This document shows, one piece after another, positions 44,104 to 55,394 of a stretch of 64,000 nucleotides of DNA. The first letter of the stretch is position 1, and each line of letters opens with the position of its first letter. Made by a program: the position numbers and the translations under genes. The notes below the pieces were generated by a model. The model did no database searches. It worked only from the letters and a program-made list of their open reading frames with translations, and had not been told where the DNA came from. This stretch comes from Bemisia tabaci (Eukaryota > Arthropoda > Insecta > Hemiptera > Aleyrodidae): assembly GCF_918797505.1 (NCBI RefSeq), contig NC_092795.1, positions 29,809,131-29,873,130 of the forward strand, in the 5' to 3' direction.

Positions 44104-44999
44104 GCAAGCTTTAAGGATTGTGCTGGTGTGAGTTCCAGATGAACTAAAAGGAGGTATATCAAGAGAATATGGAAAAAGTGCGTTTTGTAACTCGTAAATA
44201 TACTATTCCTAGATATTTGGAGCGTAATGTAATAAATAAAACCGTCAATTTTTCAGTTCTTGCTTTGTAAAATTCGAATTTTTCGAATGAGAATGGCAGC
44301 GACGGTTTTACCTATGACGAGAAACAAGGAAGTCATAAAAGTGAATCCCCGTTGGCACGCGTCGCTGTCTTTTCGCAGCACCTCGCTGAGGCCAGAAGCA
44401 CATTCGGAACGAGCTCGTGTCGTCATCGAAACCTGGCAACGGTGTCTCCGTGTCGTATTGATTCTGCACGGGAACTCGTAAAAGCTCCCCTCAAATTTCT
44501 CCGTTTTATTTGCAATCTTTTAAATTTTACGGGCCGCCCTCTGTCAAGGTAGGCCAGCACCCTGGCACCCTAAATTACGGCCTGTTAACTCTTTGCGCCA
44601 TTACCCTGAGAGCACGCTCACGCTTCGGGAGGTTTTTTGAGCGCCCCACGTACGCGCGTCCAAAAAAAAAACAGTCTTTGTTCGAGGAGTATCGATAGAA
44701 ATGTAACTGTAAAGCACAATAGGGGGGGGGGGGGGGGGGGTAGACCACAATAAAGAGTAAGAATGAAACCTTTAGGATACAATTTCTCATCAGTATTGAA
44801 AGTATCCATAACTTCCAACATAAACTTTTGAATGTGAATTTTATCTTGTGGGTCACATAATGAACAGTAAATTCAAGCAAACCGCTCGCAGGAAAAAGCG
44901 AAAAAGAAAAACAATGATCAACGTAACAATGATCAACAATTCGATGTGTTCTACACGTTACACGTGTTGTGTCATCAAAATGTCCCGTAAAGCACATTA
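44104..44999. other. Unique sequence with G19 run
   Basis: A G run lies at 44722-44740. Frames on both strands (44575-44997 minus, 140 codons) span this homopolymer, which translates as a proline run, so they are rejected as genes. Confidence 0.4.
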
Positions 45000-45001
45000 T
45001 A

Positions 45002-45235
45002 CACGGAAAAAAGCACGCGGTTGTTGGATGATGGACATTTCCAATTAATTGTGGTAGTACCCCAATTAATTATGGTAGTACCCCAATATATTAGGTAACT
45101 AACCCAAATGTTGCGGTACTACCCTAACTTAAGTTGCGGTACTAAAACAATTAATTATAAATGTCCATATCATCCAACAAATTGGGGGTAGTACCACAAT
45201 TTAAGGGGAGAACCCCTGACACTTTTTTTTCGGTG
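45002..45235. mobile_element. TA-flanked hairpin MITE-G (234 bp)
   Basis: CACGGAAAAAAGCACGC and TTTTTTTTCGGTG are the ends, with TA at 45000-45001 and 45236-45237. Arms include TTGTTGGATGATGGACATTT paired with AAATGTCCATATCATCCAAC. GTGGTAGTACCCCAATTAAT is repeated in direct and inverted forms. A truncated relative lies at 19924. Confidence 0.9.
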
Positions 45236-45539
45236 TATGTTGAAAATTCCCGAAATCATCTCGATATAGATGATTGCATATATTGGGATTACTTTCCTTT
45301 ACTAAATTTTTCCCTCACTAAGAGAACCAAAATTACCGCATATGGTAATTAAAAGTTTCAGAAGTACCCGCATTCCGGAAAACGAGACACTTGGAGCTGA
45401 AAGAGCCTCGCCAAGTTTAGCCCCTTTTTTTTATACCCGAGTTGGTAAACCGGACAGTGCTCAAATGAAAGCCTATGGTAAGGCAAACTTCCATGCAAAG
45501 TTTCAACTTGAAGTGACCCCTCGTTTAGGCTGTACAGCG

Positions 45540-46485
45540 TTGCCAATTTTCCAGTTTCATGTGCTAAAATCAAGGATATTGGACTATTAGTCCGGTGCAT
45601 AAGTAGACTAGTACACCCGAGTTGGTCAACGGGACAAGGCTCAAACGAAAGCTTATGGTAAGGCGAACTTCCATGCAAAGTTTCAACTTGAAGTGAAACC
45701 TCGTTTAGTCTGTACAGCGTTGCCAATTTTTCATTTTTATGCGCTATACTCAAGGAATTCTGGATTCATCATGGTTCAACAGACTAGTATACCCGAATTG
45801 GTCAACGGGACAAGGCTCAAAAGAAACCTTATGGTAAGGCAAACTTCAATGCAAAGTTTCAACTTGAAGTGACCCCTCGTTTAGGCTGTACAGCGTTGCC
45901 AATTTTCCAGTTTCATGTGCTAAAATCAAGGATATTGGACTATTAGTCCGGTGCATAAGTAGACTAGTACACCCGAGTTGGTCAACGGGACAAGGCTCAA
46001 ACGAAAGCTTATGGTAAGGCAAACTTCCATGCAAAGTTTCAACTTGAAGTGAAACCTCGTTTAGTCTGTACAGCGTTGCCAATTTTTCATTTTTATGCGC
46101 TATACTCAAGGAATTCTGGATTCATCATGGTTCAACAGACTAGTATACCCGAATTGGTCAACGGGACAAGGCTCAAAAGAAACCTTATGGTAAGGCAAAC
46201 TTCCATGCAAAGTTTCAACTTGAAGTGACCCCTCGTTTAGGCTGTACAGCGTTGCCAATTTTTCATTATTATGCGCTATACTCACGAAATACTGAATCAT
46301 CATGGTTCAACAGGCTAGTACACCCGAGTTGGTCAACGGGACAAGGCTCTAACGAAAGCTTATGGTAAGGAAAACTTCCAGGAAAAGTTTCAACTTGAAG
46401 TGAAACCTCGTTTAGGCTGTACAGCGTCACCAATTTTCCATTTTTATGTGCTAAAATCAAGGAATTCAGGACTAATAGTCCAATC
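45540..46485 (+). repeat. Left arm satellite array (176/180-bp monomers)
   Basis: Landmark spacings are 180, 176, 180, 176 and 175 bp, so the left arm has a 356-bp higher-order dimer. Each monomer contains GTTGGTCAACGGGACAAGGC, CTTATGGTAAGGCAAACTTC, CAAAGTTTCAACTTGAAGTG and CTGTACAGCGTTGCCAATTT. Alternate monomers differ (GACCCCTCG or GAAACCTCG). Confidence 0.88.
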
Positions 46486-47069
46486 AGTCTACGAGCTGAA
46501 TACTACCCTGAGATCGAATATAAGCGCAACTTAAGGCCATCGTGAACTTTTCGAAGCAGTGTTGCCAATTTATTATTAATTTTTTTAACATAAAATTAGG
46601 GTTTTTTCGAGATTTTGGGCAGAAAACGTACCTTCATGGGCTAGAACTTCGATGAGTATGGGCTAAACATTACAACTCGATAGTAAATGAACACTACAGA
46701 CGGAGAAAATTGAATTCCAAACGCAATGTTGCCAAGTATATTCTAATTTCTTACAAAAATTAAAGATTTTCTCACGTGAATGCTTCGATAACGTAATTTC
46801 CAAGACATTCATGTCATTCTGATGACTAAATATCACCATGGCATAGTATATGATTTCTGTTCAAGGCGAAATTGGAAAGTTCAGAGTAACGTTGCCAAAT
46901 TGTGTACATTTATTTTACGACGAGACGCCGATATTTTTAAGCTTTTCGCGCGAATAATCGTACTTTCAGGTTCCTTCAATACACAAGGTAGGCAAACTAT
47001 TACCATACAATGCTATAGGATTGATTTTTAAAAGAGAAGACGAATTTTTAAGTCTATATTACCATTTTA
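46486..47069. other. Foldback spacer with decayed monomer landmarks
   Basis: This holds no gene. GTTGCCAA-like words occur at 46561, 46728 and 46891, about 165 bp apart and in left-arm orientation. Each is followed by AT-rich DNA as in the monomers, so the spacer may be older, degenerate array. Confidence 0.55.
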
Positions 47070-48135
47070 TGGCATTTCGGTGGATTCAGTATTTCGTGAG
47101 TATAGCGCATACAAATGAAAAATTGGCAACGCTGTACAGCCTAAACGAGGGGTCACTTCAAGTTGAAACTTTGCATGGAAGTTTGCCTTACCATAAGGTT
47201 TCTTTTGAGCCTTGTCCCGTTGACCAATTCGGGTATACTAGTCTGTTGAACCATGATGAATCCAGAATTCCTTGAGTATAGCGCATGAAAATGAAAAATT
47301 GGCAACGCTGTACAGACTAAACGAGGTTTCACTTCAAGTTGCAACTTTGCATGGAAGTTTGCCTTACCATAAGCTTTCGTTTGAGCCTTGTCCCGTTGAC
47401 CAACTCGGGTATACTAGTCTGTTCACCCATGATGAATCCAGTATTCCTTGAGTATAGCGCATAAAAATGAAAAATTGGCAACGCTGTACAGCCTAAACGA
47501 GGTTTCACTTCAAGTTGAAACTTTTTATGGAAGTTTTCCTTACCATAAGCTTTCGTTTGAGCCTTGTCCCGTTGACCAACTCGGGTATACTAGTCTGTTC
47601 AACCATGATGAATCCAGTATTCCTTGAGTATAGCGCATAAAAATGAAAAATTGGCAACGCTGTACAGCCTAAACGAGGGGTCACTTCAAGTTGAAACTTT
47701 GCATTGAAGTTTGCCTTACCATAAGGTTTCTTTTGAGCCTTGTCCCGTTGACCAATTCGGGTATACTAGTCTGTTGAACCATGATGAATCCAGAATTCCT
47801 TGAGTATAGCGCATAAAAATGAAAAATTGGCAACGCTGTACAGACTAAACGAGGTTTCACTTCAAGTTGAAACTTTGCATGGAAGTTCGCCTTACCATAA
47901 GCTTTCGTTTGAGCCTTGTCCCGTTGACCAACTCGGGTGTACTAGTCTACTTATGCACCGGACTAATAGTCCAATATCCTTGATTTTAGCACATGAAACT
48001 GGAAAATTGGCAACGCTGTACAGCCTAAACGAGGGGTCACTTCAAGTTGAAACTTTGCATGGAAGTTTGCCTTACCATAGGCTTTCATTTGAGCACTGTC
48101 CGGTTTACCAACTCGGGTATAAAAAAAGGGGCTAA
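47070..48135 (-). repeat. Right arm satellite array (176/180-bp monomers)
   Basis: Landmark TTGGCAACGCTGTACAG spacings are 176, 176, 176, 176 and 180 bp. The outermost monomers of both arms share special features (GGACTATTAGTCCGGTGCAT in the left arm, its inverse in the right), showing the arms were copied as units, not assembled independently. Confidence 0.88.
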
Positions 48136-48365
48136 AAAACACCACTTTTTGGCGAGGCTCTTTCAGCTTCCGTATGCTGCCATTTCGATGAAACTGTCAA
48201 CAACTTAACACACTGTGCCAACATTTTGGCATTCTTGCCGCAAGTTTGGCAATTCCGCAAGTGACTAGTCCAAATAGCTATTAATTAATGATACCTTCGA
48301 CATTTTACGTACCTACTGACGACCGCAAAAGAATGTGGAAAGTTTATCAAAGTTTGAAGTGTTCA

Positions 48366-48417
48366 TAGTTACTATCACTCTGAAGATGCCTAAACAGGCG
48401 AAACGCATCAGTAACTA
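48366..48417 (+). ncRNA. Hammerhead-ribozyme-like fold (candidate)
   Basis: The core CUGAAGA (48380-48386) fits the CUGANGA consensus and GAAA (48400-48403) the second core strand. GCC (48388-48390) and GGC (48397-48399) form stem II, with one extra U at 48387. Stem I forms from ACU (48377-48379) with AGU (48410-48412), then UAGUU (48366-48370) with AACUA (48413-48417), leaving a 6-nt internal loop. AUC at 48407-48409 would be the cleavage triplet, with a very short stem III as in the hammerheads of Penelope-like retroelements. The extra U and weak stem III are deviations, so it may be a decayed relic. No Penelope protein is present nearby. Confidence 0.45.
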
Positions 48418-48420
48418 CAA

Positions 48421-49299
48421 AACGAAGTAAGCACCTTTGGCACACCATCACATCATTGAAAAGTATGCAGTATTTTCACGTAAGTTTTAAAAACAAAAAA
48501 TACGGGATTTGGCTTTTCCATTCGAAAACACCGTTTTCAGGACCTTCCCATTTTCGCACACGACCCTATCGCGCGATCGAGAAGTCCTCGCACCCCTGAG
48601 CGGCGATATAGGTGCTTTTGCAAATTGATTATGTAAATCCGGTGCAGCTCGCAAAGTAAAAAAGCCGGCGGAGACCGTCAAAGGCCGTCGGAAGATGAAA
48701 GGACGTGCGTGGGGCAAGAGCCAATTTAGGGACCGCGCGGGGATAATGGATATTGCATCCTTGCGGGTTGTTAGCAGACGATTGCGGGCGGCATGACCGC
48801 TCAAAGACGGTGACTTGTCCAACAGAAACCGCGTAACCCCAACACGGACTCCTATTCAGATACGCGGTTTTGCCGGGGCGGGAGCCGGAGGGAGAAAATA
48901 TTGACACAATACGGGCACATTAGGCCGCCGGTCGGCGAGCAACGTGAACTCGGTGTGCTCGGCTGAGCCGGGACATTAGCAATATAATTTTATTGAAGCT
49001 CGATATAATGACGGGGGTCGACTCTCTGTCTTTCTCTCTCCCACCGCAACCCCCCCCCCCCCCAAAGTCCCCCTCGAGCGGGCTCTTATCTCCGGACTCA
49101 AGGCTACGCTGCCAAATTCAAAAGTTGTCAACGAATATTTTCACTCAAAGAAGAAGTACCTAAGGAGTGACTACGTCATTCGTTATAATCAAAGACATTG
49201 AATATGGAACTTTTAGTTCAAACCAAAATAAACTAACATAACCTCAAGTGAATTCTTCATGAGTTAATTTATTAAAATTTAGTCATTGATCGGTCATAA
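48421..49299. other. GC-rich unique island with C14 run
   Basis: The part 48500-49110 is CpG-rich, repeat-free and open on the minus strand over 111 codons without a domain. A C run lies at 49050-49063. Confidence 0.4.
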
Positions 49300-49425
49300 A
49301 TGGACTTATTTCTGCCAAACGGAACTATGAGCATTATGACGTGAGCATTGATATGAATGTATTTTTATGGGTCTCAGGGATCATGTCTTAATGCACATAG
49401 TTCCGTTAGGCAGAAATAAGTCCAA
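49300..49425. mobile_element. MITE-J, copy 3
   Basis: ATGGACTTATTTCTGCCAAA pairs with TAGGCAGAAATAAGTCCA. Inner CGGAACTATGAGCATTATGA pairs with TTAATGCACATAGTTCCG. Compensating C and G changes (TGCC and GGCA in place of TGTC and GATA) keep the hairpin. Confidence 0.85.
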
Positions 49426-51394
49426 ATCAATATTAGACTCAAAAAACACGAAAACTTACGATCATAAGAAACACTTGGACGCATTTTACCACCGTGGTGC
49501 AAAGGATGCAAAAACATTCAAGGCAGAATGGAGCTGGGTCCATATACGGTTGTCAATATACGAGATACAACTATTAAAGCTTCTGTGTAATGCACAGTAT
49601 CATTTTCATTTGAAGGCGTTTTTACTTGTGTCGTTCCGGGCTTTGTATCGTATTTCACTCAGCTAAGTCCTAAGTTACTGCGATCTCTCTGCCCAAGTTG
49701 ACATATTTTTCACCACCCAGCATTGACACCAGTCTCTAAGGTCGCACTCTTGATGAATGATTAATTTTTATGTTTTTTAATAACACCAACCAAAAATTCC
49801 CACCACACACTAGAACTTCACTATTCTCCGAGACGACGGCAACCTCGCCTCTCTTTTCCGCTCCGTCACCTTTCAATTTTTTCTCTCGTCTACACCGCTC
49901 TTTCTCTCGGAAGTCAACTTTCGGCTCGAGCAGCTCTACCCTCTCTCTCTTGCATTGGGGCCTAGCATCACTCCGTCCTCCTTCACTCCCCGTCATTGTC
50001 ACCCTCTTATTGTTTTCCGAGATTTCGACCAGGCTCTTAATCCGGACCCTCCGCCTCTCAACCAACCCCCCTCCCCCCGGCTCCACCCACAGGGCTACGT
50101 ACTCCAGGACCAGCTCCCCCCGATCCGCGACTTGAGGGTTTTTAAAAATTTAAGCTCCCACGTGACACTCGCTGATCGTTTCCTCCGATAGAGAGCGCCC
50201 CGCACGCGGTATAAATGGACCGATAAACGGATGAAAATTCGGACTGAGTTAAGCAGAAAGGAACCAACCCACATTTTGGAAAAAATTGAGTTATGAGTGG
50301 TTTTGAACTCAACCACTGCTCTACTATCTATCGCCGAAAATTCAAAGTTTATGTCGAAGCAAATTTTGCAGAAACTGATCTTGAAGTTTATCTTTTACAT
50401 TGAGTCTTATGCAGGAGCCAAATTTTAAACCTCTTTTTCCTCGGTTCGGTCCCGATGTGGCTCATTGTAGTTACGATCCCAATCGCTTGTGGTCCTTGTC
50501 ACTATGCATAGTTTGTGCAGCCGTGTATTGATAACGGTTGCGTGGACCGTGAATTGGGGCAGAGGCCACGCGTGATTAGGAGCGTGACCACGATGAGAGG
50601 GATATTATCAGACGCCATATTGACTTTCTTGACTGTGCATTTTTGGGGCGTCAAAATAAGTAACTTAGAACTGGTTTTGAAGCTTATTAATCAGAAAACT
50701 ATTTTGATTTCGAGGCTTTGATGTAGATCCGGATTATGAAGCAGTTGTGAAAGCGCACTATTTAATTTCAATCCCACGTCGTAAAGCATATTCCTCGCTG
50801 AGATAAGAAATCCCTTTGGTTACCGTTAATGACCCCAATACAACGTATGTATTATTAGTTTTCCTATGGGCATAAGTGTTCTTACAAATGAGCTAGAAGT
50901 TATGGTTCCGAATTGCAAAACGTAGTCCATATGAGACTCATGCTCCGAATTTCTGCGGCTCCTTTCCTTTAATAGTCGACAGCAAATGTCAACATGAACT
51001 TCATTAAAACATATCAAAGTTTCGCATCGCAGCTTAATGAACTCAGCGTATTACCTGCTCCTAGCTGAAATTGTGGGTTGCAATGCGCCGTCTCTTAGAT
51101 AAAAGAATGTATCCAGCAGATCTAGTCGACAATTTAACCAAACTCTAGTTTTTGCCTCAGCTCTTCAAAATATTGACATACCTTAGAGATACTCGAGTGG
51201 CAGTAGGATAATACTTTGAATAATCACAACCAGATAAATTTTCACAGGCACAAAAGTCAAATTGAAGTGATTTGTAGCATGCACTATTTGGCATCTTTTC
51301 AATGTGGTTTTTACCACCCGCAGGCATCTCAAAACGCCTAGGGAGGATAAAATTTTACTTTTTTTCATAGGATCACAATCAATGATCCCATTTC
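49426..51394. other. Unique sequence
   Basis: A pyrimidine-rich GC patch at 49780-50200 is open on both strands (121 plus and 116 minus codons) but has no domain. A K right-end fragment (GTTCCGAATTGCAAAACGTA) lies at about 50903 and a Y-like word at about 50258. No gene is supported. Confidence 0.4.
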
Positions 51395-51640
51395 TCGGAA
51401 CTTGTTCCAAATTCCGGAACTTTTGAGATTTTCCTGAATTTTTTCTGGAACTTGTGAAATTCCCAAAATGCTCCGGATCTTTTGAAAGTTCCGGAACTTT
51501 CTCGAAACTTTTGAAAAAATCCAAAAGGAATACCGGAACTTTTGACGGTCATGGATTGGGAGGAATAGAAACAAAAAAGTTCCAAATCTCGGAAATTTTG
51601 ACGGACATGGAATGGGATAATTCCTCAATCCGCATGGGGA
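51395..51640. repeat. Clustered TTCCGGAACTTTTGA imperfect repeats
   Basis: GGAACTT-type words followed by TTGA or GTTCC recur about eight times in 200 bp, with irregular spacing. Near the right, GACGGTCATGGATTGGGAGG and GACGGACATGGAATGGGATA are a second diverged pair. It could be an old minisatellite or regulatory cluster. Confidence 0.55.
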
Positions 51641-52431
51641 GAAAGTAAAAATTCATGCTATCACACCCAGCCCCCCATTTTTTTTCCGTTTGCAGTCCGT
51701 GCGCGGAATTTTCATTGTCTCCCATCCTCCGGACCTCTCGCAGTCTCGCACGCAACCCTCTCGCCGCGGAAAGTATTCGCCCAAGTCGAGAACGAGCTGC
51801 ACGGGTTAATTTTTGTACTTGCGACGTTTCTTTAATGAGGAAAGTTTTCGCACTCAAGTCGTCGAGCAAGGGCATTACAAGCCACGCCCGGATCCGCCAT
51901 TCGAATCGCGGCCGCGGATGCCAACGCTCCGATAAAATTCGCCTGAAACACCTGGAAATAGGCGGGTTTTCGCGCGCGATTTTCCGGCCGCGCACGTGAC
52001 GGCGTCATCGGTGACGGATAAAGGCCCGGCAGCTCATCAACCATCTCGCGTTTCGCTAAAGAAACGGAAAGATGCTGTTATCGCAGCCCGGGATAGACCT
52101 TATCGCCGCTCGCTGAAAACTTTCGTAACGACTTTGGTGTTTGAGTGCAGCTCGGCGCTCAACTTAAACGCACGCAAATTTCCCGCCGAGTTACCTTTGC
52201 GCTTTCCTCCGAAACGCTTCGTTCCCCACTCAGCCAAGAATCACAATCAGAGACAATGCATTTTAGAGCCCGCGCTTTGCTATCTTCCCGAAGGCGTGAA
52301 AGTGTATTTTTCTTCTTCTCCTTTCTCTCTGGAAATAAATGTTTAGAGTGGTTCTTCCGGACCTCGAAGAAGGATTTGATTGTCGATGGATCAATTGCTA
52401 GTTTCCAGATTTTAATACATTTCTTGAAAAT
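51641..52431. other. GC-rich unique island
   Basis: Overlapping long frames on both strands (51549-51995 minus, 148 codons; 51655-51999 and 51996-52346 plus) carry no recognised domain. The texture resembles the other CpG-rich islands. Confidence 0.4.
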
Positions 52432-52527
52432 TTCCAACTATTAAATCACGCCGTGTTACGTCAAGAATTTGTGAACGAAAGACCGAGAAATATTTTGAAT
52501 AGCTTTAACAGTATGTCTCCAGTGAAA
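52432..52527 (+). repeat. Repeat S, copy 1
   Basis: CAACTATTAAATCACGCCGT, then TTACGTCAAGAATTTGTGAA and CGAAAGACCGAGAAATATTT match 53085-53170 directly. Confidence 0.75.
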
Positions 52528-52551
52528 TTGTCCAGCCTTATAGTAGTGCAG

Positions 52552-52778
52552 CACTGGAAAAAAAACACATTGGATCTAGAGTCCAGACTCTTGAAAACAT
52601 TGACAAGAAAAAATCCTCTTGATTCAACCAGATTTTTGCTTAAATCAAAAGGGAATCCACTCAAATTATGAGGCATGGTTCTTGACTTAAGCTAAAATCC
52701 GATTGAATCAAGGGTATTTTTTCTTGTCGATGTTCTTAAGGGTTCGGACTCTAGATCCAATGTGTTTTTTTTCCAGTG
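52552..52778. mobile_element. MITE-B, copy 4 (227 bp)
   Basis: CACTGGAAAAAAAACACATT and AATGTGTTTTTTTTCCAGTG are the ends, with the hairpin arms of the family intact. The flanks (GCAG and AAAG) do not show a TA duplication, unlike copy 3. Confidence 0.9.
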
Positions 52779-53084
52779 AAAGGAGTCTTCAGTAAGTCCG
52801 AAAATTGAAAGTTAAAACGGTTATATTCACTCGGGCGAGGTGTATTTTTGAGTGACGTCAGAGTTTTTTTTGGTAAACTTTTGTGCACCTACAGGTACCT
52901 AATTTACTACAATGCAGTTCGATCCTCAAAAATTATCGAGAATTTCCTGAAAATCCAAAAATTATTAATTCATCGATTGACTATCAAATCGCTCTCAAAA
53001 GTCCTAAAGCAAACCACCTTAATTTGATCAAATGATGACTGAGGTTTTTTGTTAGGATGAGCATGGTCACTGAATGAACAATTT

Positions 53085-53170
53085 TCAACTATTACATCAC
53101 GCCGTATTACGCCAAGAATTTTTGAACGAAAGATCAAGAAACATTTTTAATAGCTCTAAAAGCACGTCTA
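53085..53170 (+). repeat. Repeat S, copy 2
   Basis: CAACTATTACATCACGCCGT, then TTACGCCAAGAATTTTTGAA parallel copy 1. Copy 1 and copy 2 diverge after AATAGCTYTAAMAG. Confidence 0.75.
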
Positions 53171-55114
53171 CGGGAGATTTTTCCTGTCCTTTGCCCAGAT
53201 CGCCAAGGCGCAGTTCATTTCCGACAAACATCACAATTTCAAGATATACACTTGGCTTTTCGGGGCGTAAATGTGGTGAACTTTGTAAACGGTAGTAGTA
53301 TGGTATCAATGAAAATTTAGTTTTATTTTCTTGCAGAACTGCAAATTATGTTAACGACTTTAATTCATTTAAATAACTGTACATGAGCGTTACATGGAAA
53401 AAAACCTGCGTGCTTGGATTTTTTGTGTGGAAAAGTTGGGAATAAGTCCAGCAGATGATAAGAGTCAAAACTTGAGAACTCCCCTGCCATTTAAACAAGT
53501 CGTCATTTAATGGCGCTGAGTAGCCTCGATGGGGTCCCCTGTCTCTACACTTCTCAAGAGGGTATTGTACGTAACATTTCAAGCGTCTAGTCCATGAATA
53601 TTCAACCTTGGTCAACGTCAACCTTTCCTCTGTCAAGCGTAAAACTGTGAAAAACAGGAAAGGAACTTAGTTAAGGCCAAAAAAATCTGAGCTGACCGTA
53701 AATTTAAAAAGGTGAGGAGTACTTTATTTTTTCCCGATTCACAATCGCGGCAATCAGGTTCAAAAAAGAAGTAGAAGCTTTCGTAAACAAATTACTTAGA
53801 ACCTTAGCTCTAAATATGAATATTCGCAGCTACACAGAAACAGAGAGCAGTTCGGCAGAGAGGAACGAATAGCATTTTTTTTTCCACCTAGCATGACATA
53901 ATATTTCTTTAATTTTGCTGAGATTTGGCAGCTTAGTTTTCAAAGTTTGTCTACTACAGTGGCACTCCATGTACTTCGGCCAAGACTGCGTCCGCAAGAG
54001 TAATTACAAAGTGAACGACTTGACTACAAGTAATAAGAAGCGAGTGTACTTTAGCACATAAGTTCCTGAGCCCGCCATAAAGCATCTGGCATGCAAGTTC
54101 CTTTTTTGTATCAACTGTTGATTTTGTCATAAAAACAAACACAAAATACACATAGCCGGGGAGAAAGTATCGTAAAGTTAATATTACTGTTCATTGCCGT
54201 AGAATTTAGCTCGTAAGCTTCCTTTATCGGGTCTTACTCTGCGCCTCCAAGAGTGCCTTCAAGTAATCGAATATGCAATTCGCTCTCTTCGGCGTTAGAA
54301 TAGTTGCCCGAACCCCTTACAAAAATACTCTCCTTGAATGAGATCATCTGCCTCCAGTGGCAATAATCGGACTTACAACTTAACACAACTATACAACACA
54401 CATACAACGGAACGGACATGATACAACTTACAACAAAACAAAGTAAGTTGTTTGTTGTCATTCACATGTAGTTTGAAATACAATGACATATTATTCATTT
54501 TTGCTTGTGGCTCAATTTCTTTAATCAATAATTATGTCTATGTGGCTTAGCCAGCCAAATTTGGCACTAAAATGTACATAGTGGATTCTTGTAAAAATCC
54601 TGCAAATCTTCTTAAAAATATTGCTGCTTCTAGAGAACGGACCTTGGTAGCCTTGTAAAACAACTGCTTCGAGTTGGTCGTAACAGTTTCAAGTTAGTTC
54701 GAGTCTCACTCCTTGCGACGACCTCGGCCGGTCTTTTCCGGATGGGGGGTCGGGGGCGCAGCGTGCAGCGGATCCGAAATCGGGCAGATAATGGCAGTCA
54801 TCGGCGATAAAAGCGGAAAGGAGATAATTGATGCGCGGCGCGAAGAAAAAACAACGGAGCCCAAGTGCGGAATAATGGCTTTGAGGATTACGTATCACCC
54901 CGGAACACAAAAGCTTTATCATTGTTTTCACACTTCTCAATTTCTATTCTTTTAATAATGCAAACTTAGTCCTGGCCTTTTGTTCCCGGCCGTTCCGCCT
55001 CCCTCCTTTCCCTCCGTTCCGATGACGAAAAAATCCCCAGCGGTTTTTATGCCTCGCGCCAAGACCGTCGCGACGAATCCGATTTGTCGTTTTGCGCTTT
55101 TTCGCCTCGGAACG
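53171..55114. other. Unique sequence, GC-richer after 54690
   Basis: No repeat, RNA gene or domain is recognised. Confidence 0.4.
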
Positions 55115-55205
55115 CGGTTGCTAGGTCTTGCGATAAAATTTGAATATTTTCCATGAGTTAAACGGAGAAAAAAATCTGATTTCAGCATTATCGGGCAGCA
55201 ATGCT
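55115..55205 (+). repeat. Repeat T, third copy
   Basis: CTTGCGATAAAATTTGAATA, CATGAGTTAAACGGAG and ATTTCAGCATTATCGGGCAG parallel the units at 9392-9700. Confidence 0.5.
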
Positions 55206-55394
55206 GCCGAAGCGCTCCTTCGTCTCATCATAACGCTTTTCACTCAGTAATTCAAGCTTTATCTCGATCCTTTCATCGACTCCATTCGGCTCCCTCTAAG
55301 CAGAAAATAACCAAGTTACATCAGCCATAGCCACAACCGCAACCCCTTGGAACAATCAATTTTTTTTTACAGGAGACAGGCTTTAAAGATTTTT

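Larger units (their letters stand above)
45393..48171. mobile_element. Foldback element with tandem-repeat arms (2.78 kb)
   Basis: The outer ends GAGCTGAAAGAGCCTCGCC and GGCGAGGCTCTTTCAGCTTC are inverted. Inside each arm is an array of six monomers of 176-180 bp. Landmark GTTGCCAA lies at about 45540, 45720, 45896, 46076 and 46252 (diverged at 46427). Its inverse TTGGCAAC lies at about 47123, 47299, 47475, 47651, 47827 and 48007. The arms are separated by a unique-looking spacer of about 570 bp (46500-47070). Long inverted repeats built from internal tandem repeats are the hallmark of Drosophila Foldback and Galileo-type elements. No transposase is visible. Recurrent short frames in the monomers are not maintained because most periods are not multiples of three. 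Confidence 0.88.

Noticed and set aside
44575..44997. 140-codon minus-strand frame with a proline run
   Set aside because: The proline run is the G19 homopolymer read in reverse; frame continuity depends on an exact homopolymer length.
45540..48010. CRISPR-like or bacterial repeat array
   Set aside because: Monomers of 176-180 bp with no spacers, inverted arrays and a eukaryotic transposon context; this is satellite DNA in a foldback element.
45358..48135. Recurrent frames reading LATLYSLNEGSLQVETLHGS in both arrays, as if a repeat protein
   Set aside because: They arise once per satellite monomer; most periods (175, 176) are not multiples of three, so the frame is not kept across monomers, and the arms are mirror images.
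49736..50191. 121-codon plus and 116-codon minus frames in a pyrimidine-rich patch
   Set aside because: Skewed composition removes stops; no known domain and no codon pattern suggesting selection.
50215..50460. Possible SINE starting near GGACTGAGTTAAGCAGAAAG
   Set aside because: The shared word with element Y is short; no A and B box pair, tail or target duplication could be identified.
51549..52346. Long overlapping frames (148 codons minus, 114 and 116 codons plus)
   Set aside because: They lie in a GC-rich island, are open on both strands and show no recognisable family.
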